Source: Eubacteriales Family XIII. Incertae Sedis bacterium
GTDB taxonomy: Bacteria; Bacillota; Clostridia; Peptostreptococcales; Anaerovoracaceae
Assembly (NCBI GenBank): GCA_031254995.1
Contig: JAIRTJ010000064.1
Coordinates: 1-23,728 of the forward strand
Direction: 5' to 3'
Length of the DNA: 23,728 bases
Shown here: piece by piece, positions 8,122-15,878 of the stretch
Layout: every line of letters begins with the position of its first letter
How positions within the stretch are numbered: the first letter of the stretch is position 1
Translations under genes and position numbers: made by a program
Notes under the pieces: generated by a model
The model's database searches: none
Seen by the model: the letters and a program-made list of their open reading frames with translations, nothing else
Told to the model about the DNA's origin: nothing

Positions 8122-9869
8122 TTTTCCGCCCTCCGCTCCGCGCCGGATTCCGATTCCCGCCGTTGCGCGTTCTCGTAATCGATGAACGCCTGCACAAACC
8201 CCGGAGCGTCCGCGATTTCAGCCTTGCGAGCCAAAGCATACAGCGACGTCTCTTTCAAATTCGCGCGCTCGATGATGTCCGCATCCGTCAATATGCGGCT
8301 CGCCGGCGCGTCGCATATCAATTCCCCCTCCGAAAGCACGATGGCTCTCGGCGTGTATTCCAACATCAGATGCATGTCATGAGTGATGAGCAACACCGTT
8401 ACGCCCTCTTCGTTCAAGGTGCGCAGAAAGCGCATGATCTCCGTGTAATGACGATAATCCTGCCCCGCCGTCGGTTCGTCCAAAATGAGGATTCGCGGAT
8501 TCAAGACGAGCATGGAAGCCACCGTCACGCGCTTTTTTTGCCCGAAACTTAGCGCGGAGATCGGCCATTTCGCGAAAGGCGCCAAGCCGCATATCCGCAA
8601 AGCGCGAGCGATTCGCTCATCCGCCTCTTCCCCTGCGATTCCCCTCAGCTTCAGGCCCAATCCAACCTCCGCGCGTATCATCGTCTCGGAAATCATCTGA
8701 TTTGGATTTTGCATGACGAGACCGATATAGCCGGCCCTTTCCTTGATGGTGTGATCCTTTATATCCTCGCCGTCATAATAGATCGCTCCGGCCGTGGGCT
8801 TTTCGAAGCCGCACAGGAGCTTCGTCAATGTGGATTTCCCCGCGCCGTTCCGCCCGACGACGGACACCATTTCGCCCTCCGCGATCTCAAAGCCGATGTC
8901 GCGCAAGACCTCTTTGCCGGGTTCATACGAGAACGAGAGTCCTTCGACGCGCAATACCGCTTTGGTCGCGGGCCGGGGCGTTTCCTCCCTTATACCCTCA
9001 AACCATCGGCGCAAGGGTTCGCGCGCCGCGGAGATATCCAAAGTCTCGATGCGACCGGGTCGGATATCCGGCGTCACGACGGCTCCCGCGTATTTCAGAG
9101 CGGTGATATACAGAGGCTCGCGAATGCCGTTTTGCGACAACGCGTCCGAGCATACGAGCCGATCCGCGCTCATGTCCGCGACAATCCTTCCGTCGTTTAC
9201 GACGATCACGCGATCCACATGCCGATGAAGAACATCCTCCAATCGATGTTCGATTATGATGATCGTCTTGCCGTATTGCCTGTGGATATCGTCGATGATC
9301 TCGATGGCGGTCTTGCCCGTGGCAGGATCCAGATTTGCCAGAGGTTCGTCGAAGAGCAGGATATCCGCGTCTTCGACGAGGACGCCGGCCAACGAGGTGC
9401 GTTGCTTCTGGCCTCCCGAAAGCTCGAAGGGCGACGAGCGCAGAAACGGTTCCATACCCGTCATGCGCGCCGCGCGCAACACCTTTTCGCGCATCTCCTC
9501 TATCGGCGTTTCCTCGTTCTCAAGGGCAAAAGCGATATCCTCTCCGACCGTGAGACCGACAAACTGCCCGTCGCTGTCCTGCAAAACGGTACCCACATGT
9601 TTGGACATCTCAAATATCGTTTGCGCCTTCGTTTCCAAGCCGTCCACGATCAGGGAACCGACCGCCTTCCCCTTGTACGAAAACGGAATCAGGCCGTTCA
9701 GGCAGTGACCCAACGTGCTCTTGCCGCTGCCGCTCGGCCCGACGATCAATATTTTTTCGCCCTTTTTCACATCAAGCGATATCTCAAACAGGGTAGGCTC
9801 CGCCTGGCTGCGATATTGAAAGCCAAAATCCGAAAATGAGATCACAGCCCTAGCGCGATCCGTCGTCAT
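8118..9869 (-). CDS. Fused two-domain ECF transporter ATPase (EcfA-EcfA')
   Basis: A 583-residue protein carries two ABC ATPase domains in one chain, replacing the usual EcfA1/EcfA2 pair. Domain 1 has Walker A GPSGSGKST (44-52), signature LSGGQKQR and Walker B ILLFDEP. Domain 2 has Walker A GRNGAGKST (339-347), signature LSFGQKKR (second glycine replaced by Phe) and Walker B ILILDEP. This YkoD-like fusion is typical of transporters with a UPF0397 S component. It hydrolyses ATP on the inner membrane face to drive uptake. The open frame runs much further upstream, but that part is antisense to ecfS. The ATG at 9869 has AGGGGAG seven bases upstream and begins 11 bases after the ecfS stop, so I chose it. 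Its stop overlaps the ecfT start. Confidence 0.93.
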   Translation of the reverse strand: MTTDRARAVISFSDFGFQYRSQAEPTLFEISLDVKKGEKILIVGPSGSGKSTLGHCLNGLIPFSYKGKAVGSLIVDGLETKAQTIFEMSKHVGTVLQDSDGQFVGLTVGEDIAFALENEETPIEEMREKVLRAARMTGMEPFLRSSPFELSGGQKQRTSLAGVLVEDADILLFDEPLANLDPATGKTAIEIIDDIHRQYGKTIIIIEHRLEDVLHRHVDRVIVVNDGRIVADMSADRLVCSDALSQNGIREPLYITALKYAGAVVTPDIRPGRIETLDISAAREPLRRWFEGIREETPRPATKAVLRVEGLSFSYEPGKEVLRDIGFEIAEGEMVSVVGRNGAGKSTLTKLLCGFEKPTAGAIYYDGEDIKDHTIKERAGYIGLVMQNPNQMISETMIRAEVGLGLKLRGIAGEEADERIARALRICGLAPFAKWPISALSFGQKKRVTVASMLVLNPRILILDEPTAGQDYRHYTEIMRFLRTLNEEGVTVLLITHDMHLMLEYTPRAIVLSEGELICDAPASRILTDADIIERANLKETSLYALARKAEIADAPGFVQAFIDYENAQRRESESGAERRAEN

Positions 9870-9880
9870 CCGCAACTCCC

Positions 9881-10447
9881 CTACTCTTTGTTCAGACTGC
9901 CTTCCTTCGTCCTTGTCGCCGCGTAAATCGCCAACAGGCCGGTGCCGATGACGCCCGCGCTGATCGAATTCATCACGAAGGCGATGGCGCCCTGCGTGAA
10001 TACGAGGCTGACCGGCTCGGCGTAGACGACGATATCCAAGATGGGCGCGACGAGAATCCACGCTGCCGCGTTTGCCGCGATCTGTACGGCATTGTAAATG
10101 AGTATGCCCTTTACGCCGAATTTTCCTTCTCCGACCTTGAGGAATTTGAATGAGATCCCGTAGATGAAGCCCGTCACGCCGCTCGCGATGACCCAACTCC
10201 ACCACGGCGAGCCGTATTGAACCGCGTCGCTGATAGCGTGACCGATGAAGGCGATGAGTCCGCCCGCAATCGGCCCGAACAGCGCGCCGAAGAATCCGGC
10301 GATACCGTAAGCCGTCTGGAAACTCGTCTCGGGAATCGGCGACGGCACCTTGACGAACATGAACAGGAGCCAGAAGATCGCTCCGCCCACGCCTACAGCC
10401 ACGATGGTAGAGGTCTTGAACTGAAACAGCTTTTTCTTTTCTTCCAT
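9881..10447 (-). CDS. ECF transporter substrate-binding S component, UPF0397 family
   Basis: A 188-residue, very hydrophobic protein with about five to six membrane segments is the substrate-specificity subunit of the ECF importer encoded by this operon. It matches the UPF0397 family. The opening FKTSTIVAVGVGGAIFWLL is followed by VPSPIPETSFQTAYGIAGF, the hallmark AFIGHAISDAVQYGSPWWSW, and a C-terminal NSISAGVIGTGLL segment. Members are sometimes labelled riboflavin-type S components, but substrate specificity is not shown by the sequence and I do not assign one. The ATG at 10447 has GGAGG six bases upstream. The frame is open to 10519, where it would begin almost at the predicted transcription start, so the shorter form is preferred. 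A promoter lies at 10529-10557. Confidence 0.87.
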   Translation of the reverse strand: MEEKKKLFQFKTSTIVAVGVGGAIFWLLFMFVKVPSPIPETSFQTAYGIAGFFGALFGPIAGGLIAFIGHAISDAVQYGSPWWSWVIASGVTGFIYGISFKFLKVGEGKFGVKGILIYNAVQIAANAAAWILVAPILDIVVYAEPVSLVFTQGAIAFVMNSISAGVIGTGLLAIYAATRTKEGSLNKE

Positions 10448-10528
10448 AATTTTCCTCCGTCGGTAATAAGAATGATAACGTCCGCAAATAGAATCAAGAC
10501 TCGGGAGACGACATAACATCCCCTATAT

Positions 10529-10557
10529 CTTATACAACAAATACGCCGATTTTTCAA
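10529..10557 (-). promoter_or_regulatory. Sigma-A-like promoter for the ECF/SAM-hydrolase operon
   Basis: On the minus strand, TTGAAA (10552-10557) and TATAAG (10529-10534) are separated by 17 bases. Transcription would start near 10522 and give a leader of about 75 bases before the ecfS ATG at 10447. Box match and spacing are good; there is no experimental support. Confidence 0.65.
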
Positions 10558-10616
10558 CTGCGATTTCACGAAACCGCGAAACTCACCCCGCTTGAGAAAT
10601 TTTCCGTTTTCCCGTC

Positions 10617-10645
10617 TTGAATCCGAAACGCGAATTGGATATAAT
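10617..10645 (+). promoter_or_regulatory. Sigma-A-like promoter for pyrG-purF
   Basis: TTGAAT (10617-10622) and a perfect TATAAT (10640-10645) are separated by 17 bases. The start would be near 10652, giving a leader of about 160 bases before pyrG. A CGAAAC copy sits inside the spacer. The initial transcript would not begin with a G run, unlike the CTP-sensing pyrG leader of Bacillus subtilis. Confidence 0.68.
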
Positions 10646-10693
10646 AATAACGAAGTTGATTTTCTCGCGCGGATTGGATGTTTTGGGATACTG

Positions 10694-10720
10694 ATGTACG
10701 ACGACGACAACAACGAATAA
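10694..10720 (+). CDS. Possible leader peptide MYDDDNNE upstream of pyrG
   Basis: An ATG with a GGGA seven bases upstream opens a frame of eight codons, Met-Tyr-Asp-Asp-Asp-Asn-Asn-Glu, ending in TAA. It stops eight bases before the 5' arm of the hairpin at 10729. The run of Asp and Asn codons just before a hairpin resembles attenuator leader peptides. It is too short for statistical support, and the ribosome site is weak. Whether it is translated is unknown. Confidence 0.25.
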   Translation: MYDDDNNE

Positions 10721-10728
10721 TAATTACC

Positions 10729-10764
10729 GAAAGAAACCGGCCTTTAAAAGGTTCGGTTTCTTTC
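10729..10764 (+). promoter_or_regulatory. 11-bp hairpin in the pyrG leader, possible attenuator
   Basis: GAAAGAAACCG (10729-10739) pairs perfectly with CGGTTTCTTTC (10754-10764). The 14-base apical region can close further with CCT/AGG. The 3' side is followed by CTTTTC and an AT-rich run, a weak U-tract. It lies 49 bases before the pyrG ATG, beyond the predicted transcription start. It could be an attenuator, an mRNA-stabilising hairpin or a leaky terminator. Confidence 0.5.
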
Positions 10765-10813
10765 CTTTTCATATATATTTCATCGAACGGAAAGACGGAA
10801 AGGATGTGCGCTG

Positions 10814-12427
10814 ATGTCAAAATATATTTTCGTAACCGGCGGGGTTGTTTCGGGCCTCGGCAAGGGGATCACGGCCTCCGCCCTCGGGCGATTATTGAAA
10901 GATTGCGGTCTGAAGGTTACGGCGCAAAAATTAGATCCCTATATCAATGTGGACCCGGGCACCATGAATCCCATAGAGCATGGGGAGGTATTCGTGACGG
11001 AGGACGGCGCGGAAACGGATCTCGACCTCGGGCATTACGAGCGTTTTATCGACGTGGATCTCAATAAATATTCCAATCTCACGACCGGCAAGGTCTATTG
11101 GAACGTGTTGCAAAAGGAGCGCAAGGGGGAGTATCTGGGACAGACGGTTCAAGTCATTCCGCACATCACCGATGAAATCAAGTCGTTCATCTTCGAAGCC
11201 GGCGCGAGCAGCGATTCCGACATCGTTATCACGGAGATCGGCGGAACCATCGGCGACATAGAAAGTCAACCATATCTGGAAGCCATCCGCCAGATCGGCA
11301 TGGAGATCGGAAAGAGAAACTGCCTGTTTATCCACGTTTCCCTCGTGCCTTATCTGGAATCTTCCCATGAATACAAGAGCAAGCCCACGCAGCATTCGGT
11401 GCGGGAATTGCAATCTCTGGGCATCTTTCCGGACATCATCGTGGTGCGATCATGCGGACACATCGACGAGGCCATTCGTCGAAAGATCGCGCTGTTTTGC
11501 AATGTAGAGCCGAGTCACGTCATCGAAAACAGGAATATTTCCTTGCTCTACGAAGCGCCTCTCATGCTCGAGGAACAGCATTTTTCGGAAATCGTACTGG
11601 AACATCTCGGCATAGAGGCGGGCACGCCTAATATGTCGGATTGGAAATCCATGCTCGATCGCGTCGCCGCGCGCGACAAACTCATAACCATCGGTTTGGT
11701 GGGCAAATACACGAAGTTGCACGACGCGTACTATTCCGTGGCGCAGGCTTTGGCGCACGCAGGCTACGAGATCGGAGCCGCCGTGGAGATCGATTGGATC
11801 GAATCGGAAGACCTCGAACGCGGCGCGCCCGAAAAGATACTCTCGAAATGCGACGGGATATTGGTGCCCGGAGGATTCGGCGAACGAGGCATACCCGGCA
11901 TGATCGTCGCCGCAAAATACGCGCGCGAAAACAACGTCCCCTATCTCGGCATCTGCCTCGGCATGCAGGTCGCCGTCATTGAATTCGCAAGAAACGCAGC
12001 GGGTCTCCCCGAGGCCGATTCTTCGGAATTCAACGAGAATTCTCCGGATCTCGTCATAGACCTCATGGCGGATCAACACGGCAATCTTCCAAAGGGCGGC
12101 ACCATGCGACTCGGTTCCTATCCGTGCGTGATCGCGCCCGACACCGGTCTGCGCGAAGCCTACGGAAAGGACGAGATCGGAGAGAGACACCGGCACAGAT
12201 ACGAATTCAACAACGCCTATCGCGAGCGACTTGAATCCTTCGGCATGAAGATCGCGGGACAGTCGCCGGACAAACGCTTGGTCGAATCCGTGGAGATACC
12301 GGACAACGATTTCTTCATCGGCGTGCAATATCATCCGGAATTCAAGAGCAGGCCGAACCGCTCTCACCCGCTGTTTCGCGCGTTCACGCAGAAAGCATTG
12401 GAACAAAAATATGAAAAAAGGGATTGA
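10814..12427 (+). CDS. pyrG: CTP synthase
   Basis: This 537-residue, full-length cytosolic enzyme makes CTP from UTP, ATP and glutamine. The N-terminal synthetase domain begins MSKYIFVTGGVVSGLGKGITASALG with the P-loop-like GLGKG. It continues with KLDPYINVDPGTMNP and EIGGTIGDIES. The C-terminal class I glutamine amidotransferase domain has the oxyanion region PGGFGERG, nucleophile C381 in YLGICLGMQ, and the His/Glu pair in VQYHPEF. All catalytic parts are present. The ATG at 10814 has AAAGGA about nine bases upstream. A promoter, hairpin and possible leader peptide precede it, so attenuation-type control is plausible. The 3' end overlaps purF by 17 bases, joining CTP synthesis to the first committed step of purine synthesis. 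Confidence 0.98.
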   Translation: MSKYIFVTGGVVSGLGKGITASALGRLLKDCGLKVTAQKLDPYINVDPGTMNPIEHGEVFVTEDGAETDLDLGHYERFIDVDLNKYSNLTTGKVYWNVLQKERKGEYLGQTVQVIPHITDEIKSFIFEAGASSDSDIVITEIGGTIGDIESQPYLEAIRQIGMEIGKRNCLFIHVSLVPYLESSHEYKSKPTQHSVRELQSLGIFPDIIVVRSCGHIDEAIRRKIALFCNVEPSHVIENRNISLLYEAPLMLEEQHFSEIVLEHLGIEAGTPNMSDWKSMLDRVAARDKLITIGLVGKYTKLHDAYYSVAQALAHAGYEIGAAVEIDWIESEDLERGAPEKILSKCDGILVPGGFGERGIPGMIVAAKYARENNVPYLGICLGMQVAVIEFARNAAGLPEADSSEFNENSPDLVIDLMADQHGNLPKGGTMRLGSYPCVIAPDTGLREAYGKDEIGERHRHRYEFNNAYRERLESFGMKIAGQSPDKRLVESVEIPDNDFFIGVQYHPEFKSRPNRSHPLFRAFTQKALEQKYEKRD

Positions 12428-13886
12428 TGCGAATGTTCGGCGGACACCCGACGATGATCGTCCGCATGAAGAATGCGGCGTCTTCGGCATCGCCGCACCC
12501 CCGGGCAGCGACATCAGTCCTGCGACGGATACATTTTTGGGACTTTTTTCCCTTCAGCATCGCGGACAGGAATCCTGCGGCATAGCGGTCAACAATGCAG
12601 GCGTCATCTCCTGTCGCAAGGATCTGGGTCTGCTCATGGACGTGTTCGACGAAGAAACTCTCCGCTCCATGCCCGGGAATTCCGCAATCGGACATGTGCG
12701 CTACTCCACGACGGGGGACAACAACGCGGAGAACGCTCAACCCATAGCCGTAAGCCACTTCAAAGGGAACCTTGCCATCTCCCATAACGGCAATTTGATC
12801 AACGCGGGCGCGTTGCGCCGCGAGATCGAAAAGCAGGGCGGCATCTTTCATTCGACGGGCGACAGCGAGATCATAGCCTATCTGATCGTGCAGGAACGGC
12901 TTCGTTCATCGTCCATACAGGAAGCTCTGAAGAACGCCATGCACCGCATCAAGGGAGCTTACTCCCTATTGGCAATGAGCCCTCGCAAGATGTTGGCGGC
13001 CAGGGATCCCAACGGCTTCCGTCCGCTCTCCATCGGCAAATTGCAAGGCAATTTCGTCTTCGCCTCTGAGACCTGCGCCATCGACGCGGTGGGCGGAGAA
13101 TTCATTCGCGACGTGAGACCGGGAGAGATCATCTTGGTCGAAAACGGTACGCTCACATCCATAGACTCCGGATTGGAGGCGCATCCGTCATTCTGCAGCT
13201 TCGAATTCATCTACTTTTCACGCCCCGACAGCGTCATAAACGGCGTGAGCGTGGAATCCGCGAGACGCAGGATGGGTCAAGCTTTGGCAATGGAATGCGC
13301 GGCGGACGCGGATATCGTAGTAGCCGTACCGGACTCGGGACTCTCCGCCGCCGCAGGCTACGCAGAGCAATCCGGTCTGCCAAACGTCGCGGGACTCATC
13401 AAAAACCGTTACATAGGCAGGACGTTCATTCAGCCCTCGCAAGGGCAGAGAGAAAGGGACGTGCGCCTCAAACTCAACCCCCTCGCCGCGAATGTCGCGG
13501 GAAAGAGAGCAATTCTCATCGACGACAGCATCGTCCGAGGCACGACGTCCGCGCGCATCGTCTCCGCCCTGAAAGACGCGGGCGCCACGGAAGTGCATCT
13601 GCGCGTATCCGCGCCGCCCTTCCTCTATCCATGCTATTTCGGCACGGACGTACCCGACAGGGACAAGCTCATCGCCGTAGGTCGTTCGGAGCAAGCCGTC
13701 GCGGAAATGTTGGGCGCGGACTCCTTGGCCTATCTTTCCCACGAGACCCTGTCTCGCATATTGGAGGAATCCGGATGTCCCGCCTGCACGGCCTGTTTCA
13801 GCGGAAACTATCCGTTGGAGCTCCCGAAGGAGCCGGATCATCGTTTTTTCAACAAACCCATTATCAATCTGTTCGGAAAACAGTAA
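12411..13886 (+). CDS. purF: Amidophosphoribosyltransferase (glutamine PRPP amidotransferase)
   Basis: A 491-residue enzyme catalyses the committed step of purine synthesis, PRPP plus glutamine to phosphoribosylamine. It is of the Bacillus type. A propeptide of 21 residues should be removed to expose the N-terminal nucleophile C22 in EECGVFGI. Four cysteines at positions expected for a [4Fe-4S] cluster are present: C262, C408, C459 and C462 (CTAC in the C-terminal GCPACTACFSGNYP). The PRPP-binding motif is AILIDDSIVRGTTS at 367-380. The cluster makes the enzyme oxygen-sensitive, which suits an anaerobe. The ATG at 12411 lies inside pyrG and lacks a good ribosome site (only TTGGAA upstream), so translation probably depends on coupling to pyrG. 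No other pur gene is adjacent. Confidence 0.97.
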   Translation: MKKGIDANVRRTPDDDRPHEECGVFGIAAPPGSDISPATDTFLGLFSLQHRGQESCGIAVNNAGVISCRKDLGLLMDVFDEETLRSMPGNSAIGHVRYSTTGDNNAENAQPIAVSHFKGNLAISHNGNLINAGALRREIEKQGGIFHSTGDSEIIAYLIVQERLRSSSIQEALKNAMHRIKGAYSLLAMSPRKMLAARDPNGFRPLSIGKLQGNFVFASETCAIDAVGGEFIRDVRPGEIILVENGTLTSIDSGLEAHPSFCSFEFIYFSRPDSVINGVSVESARRRMGQALAMECAADADIVVAVPDSGLSAAAGYAEQSGLPNVAGLIKNRYIGRTFIQPSQGQRERDVRLKLNPLAANVAGKRAILIDDSIVRGTTSARIVSALKDAGATEVHLRVSAPPFLYPCYFGTDVPDRDKLIAVGRSEQAVAEMLGADSLAYLSHETLSRILEESGCPACTACFSGNYPLELPKEPDHRFFNKPIINLFGKQ

Positions 13887-13942
13887 GAAGAGAACATCCT
13901 ATATGGAAAAATCTTCCTATTCGTATTCGCTATGATCCTCTG

Positions 13943-14809
13943 CTATTTAAGCGCGGCAAACAATACTCGATCATTGCCGGCCAAATCCGTGCGGACGGCG
14001 ACTTCGCCGAACAGGCCCGTCTCGTCGATAAGCGCCTTGACCGAAGCCGCTTGATCGTTTCCGATCTCCAAAAACAGCGCACCGTTTTTGCGCAGACGCG
14101 GCGCGGCGCCCGCAATGATCTTTCTGTAAAAATCCAGACCGTCCGCACCTCCGTCCAAGGCGTGAAGCGGCTCGTGTTCGACGATCTCCCGTTGCAACGT
14201 CGGAATCTCATCGCTCTTGACGTAGGGGGGATTGGATACGATGAGATCGAAAGTCGCTCCGCCGAAACCGGTCTTGAACGCGGCATAGACATCGCTCTTG
14301 ACGAATTTGATCTGCTTTAAGACGCCCATTTCGGACGCATTGATTCGCGCGACGGCTAAAGCGTCCTCATACGCGTCGGATGCGGTGATCTTCAGCGAAG
14401 GATAAGCCTTTGCCAGGGATATCGCGATGACGCCGCTGCCCGTGCACAGATCCGCCGCTCGTCGAGCGGTTTTGCCCTTCAAATACTTGATGACCTCGTC
14501 AACCGTCGTCTCCGTATCCGCCCTAGGGATGAGCGTTCGCTCGTCGACGAAAAACGTATGTCCCATGAACGCTTGTTCTTTCGTGAGATATTGCGTGGGC
14601 GTTCCGCGCGCGCGCCGTTGCACGAGATCAAAGAATCCCTCGCAATAATTGTCGTCCAGTTCCTTCGACCAATTCATGAAGATCTTCTTTGCGTCATAGC
14701 GCGTTTCGTGGGAGAAGAGTATTTCCGCGTCCTTCTTGTAGTCTTCATCCCCCGATTCCCGCAGAATATTTTCCGCCACAGTCAATATCTCTTTAATCTG
14801 AAGTCCCAT
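13943..14809 (-). CDS. prmC: Release factor glutamine N5-methyltransferase
   Basis: A 288-residue SAM-dependent methyltransferase modifies the glutamine of the GGQ motif in peptide-chain release factors RF1 and RF2. The N-terminal helical domain (about 1-75) is followed by the Rossmann domain with the SAM loop DLCTGSGVIAIS (120-131). The hallmark NPPY is at 193-196 (SNPPYVKSDEIP), and the family motif IPRADTET at 94-101. The ATG at 14809 has GGAGG six to seven bases upstream and lies inside the end of the DUF1385 gene (17-base overlap), so it is coupled to it. In many Clostridia prmC is followed by prfA. Here it is followed instead by the convergent purF, 56 bases away, with no terminator visible. 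Confidence 0.95.
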   Translation of the reverse strand: MGLQIKEILTVAENILRESGDEDYKKDAEILFSHETRYDAKKIFMNWSKELDDNYCEGFFDLVQRRARGTPTQYLTKEQAFMGHTFFVDERTLIPRADTETTVDEVIKYLKGKTARRAADLCTGSGVIAISLAKAYPSLKITASDAYEDALAVARINASEMGVLKQIKFVKSDVYAAFKTGFGGATFDLIVSNPPYVKSDEIPTLQREIVEHEPLHALDGGADGLDFYRKIIAGAAPRLRKNGALFLEIGNDQAASVKALIDETGLFGEVAVRTDLAGNDRVLFAALK

Positions 14810-15878
14810 GCGTTTCCTCCGAGACGGGAGTTTCTTGCGTCGCGGCTTCGCCTATTTCTTCCGCACGCGCGATCTGCGGAATCGGCCTGCCTTCCAAATC
14901 GCAGGGGCCTTCGTATACGGGCGTATCAGGCGAAACGAGCACCGCTTTCATCGCGGCAATGGCCACCTCCAGTTGCGAATCGTCCGGTTTGCGCGTGGTC
15001 AATTTTTGCAAAAGCAAGCCGGGAACGCTGAGTATCTTGACCGCGAGAGACTCACTGTTGCCCGCCCATCTGAGCAATTCATACGACAACCCCGCGATAA
15101 CGGGAATCAAAACCAAGCGCGAAATGATTCTGATCGCCAGATTCGGCCACCCGAGCAACGAGAAGAGCAGGAGCGAGATGACCATGACGAACATCAAAAA
15201 ACTGGTGCCGCATCTGGGATGAAGGGTCTCGAATTCACTGCAATTTTGCGGCGTCAATTCGCGTCCGCTTTCAAAACAGTGGATGCATTCGTGTTCCGCG
15301 CCGTGAAATTGAAAGACCGTTTGGATGTCCTTCATCTTCGAGATGAGGAAGACGTAGAGGATGAAGAGCAGTATGCGAAACGCGCCTTCGATCAAATTCA
15401 GAGCTACGCCGTTGTCGATCCAAACGCCGAATATGTTCACGACCCAAGTGGGCGCGACGACAAATATGCCTACGGCGAAGATGATGGCGAACACGACCGA
15501 CAGGATGAGCGCGAGATTCATCGGCGCCTTTTCTCCGAAATGCTTTTCAAGCCATCGCGTAAAACGACCCTTTTCCTTTTCCTCGTCCTCGTCGCTTGAC
15601 TCTCCATCGAAACTCTCGAGCAATTCAGCGGAAAGCATGAGAGTCCTGACGCCTGTGACCATGGAATCGACAAAGATCAAGACACCCCTGATCACGGGAA
15701 CCCTGTACAAACGGCCTCGCTCTTTCAGCTTGTCCGTCTTTATATACAACGTTGAATCGGGAAGTCGCACCGCGACCGCAGTTCGATCTTCCCCCTTCAT
15801 CATAATTCCTTCCATGACAGCTTGACCGCCTATCTTCGTCGGACAGGCATCCTTGATGAAGATTTTTTTGAAATTCAT
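14793..15878 (-). CDS. DUF1385 polytopic membrane protein
   Basis: A 361-residue membrane protein of the DUF1385 family, whose function is unknown. The family hallmark KIGGQAVMEGIMMKG is at residues 15-29. Hydrophobic segments lie near 121-145, 161-180, 225-243 and 249-270. An acidic run (SSDEDEEKEKG, 94-104) is cytosolic or linker. Between the second and third segments is a conserved His/Cys-rich part: H192, H196, H200 and C201 (FHGAEHECIHC), C213, then H220 and C223 (LHPRCGTSFL), which looks like a possible metal site. The ATG directly follows the rho stop codon (TAGATG), with AGAGGA in the end of rho as ribosome site, and the gene overlaps prmC. This rho/DUF1385/prmC neighbourhood is common in Clostridia, suggesting an undefined link to translation or envelope. 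Confidence 0.9.
   Translation of the reverse strand: MNFKKIFIKDACPTKIGGQAVMEGIMMKGEDRTAVAVRLPDSTLYIKTDKLKERGRLYRVPVIRGVLIFVDSMVTGVRTLMLSAELLESFDGESSDEDEEKEKGRFTRWLEKHFGEKAPMNLALILSVVFAIIFAVGIFVVAPTWVVNIFGVWIDNGVALNLIEGAFRILLFILYVFLISKMKDIQTVFQFHGAEHECIHCFESGRELTPQNCSEFETLHPRCGTSFLMFVMVISLLLFSLLGWPNLAIRIISRLVLIPVIAGLSYELLRWAGNSESLAVKILSVPGLLLQKLTTRKPDDSQLEVAIAAMKAVLVSPDTPVYEGPCDLEGRPIPQIARAEEIGEAATQETPVSEETHGTSD

Larger units (their letters stand above)
10448..10813. other. Divergent control region between the ECF operon and pyrG
   Basis: This 366-base stretch without a conventional gene holds two back-to-back sigma-A-like promoters whose -35 boxes are 59 bases apart. It also has three CGAAAC copies (10569-10574, 10577-10582, 10624-10629), a possible 8-codon leader ORF (10694-10720) and an 11-bp hairpin (10729-10764) ahead of pyrG. 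I looked for SAM, FMN, purine and other riboswitch landmarks and saw none. The ECF-side leader is only about 75 bases. Confidence 0.6.

Noticed and set aside
8709..9839. 376-codon open frame on the plus strand
   Set aside because: It is antisense to the fused ECF ATPase, whose Walker and signature motifs are unmistakable. Long antisense frames are expected in GC-rich genes, and its translation shows no family motif.
9870..10487. 5' extension of the ATPase open frame
   Set aside because: It overlaps ecfS in another frame, and its translation is arginine-rich and unlike any ABC protein. The ATG at 9869 has a good ribosome site and the normal N-terminus.
10448..10525. SAM, FMN or other riboswitch ahead of the ECF operon
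   Set aside because: The predicted leader is only about 75 bases, and I see no conserved riboswitch core or terminator pair.
10678..11067. 129-codon frame starting in the pyrG leader
   Set aside because: It runs out of frame through the start of pyrG and has no recognisable protein features.
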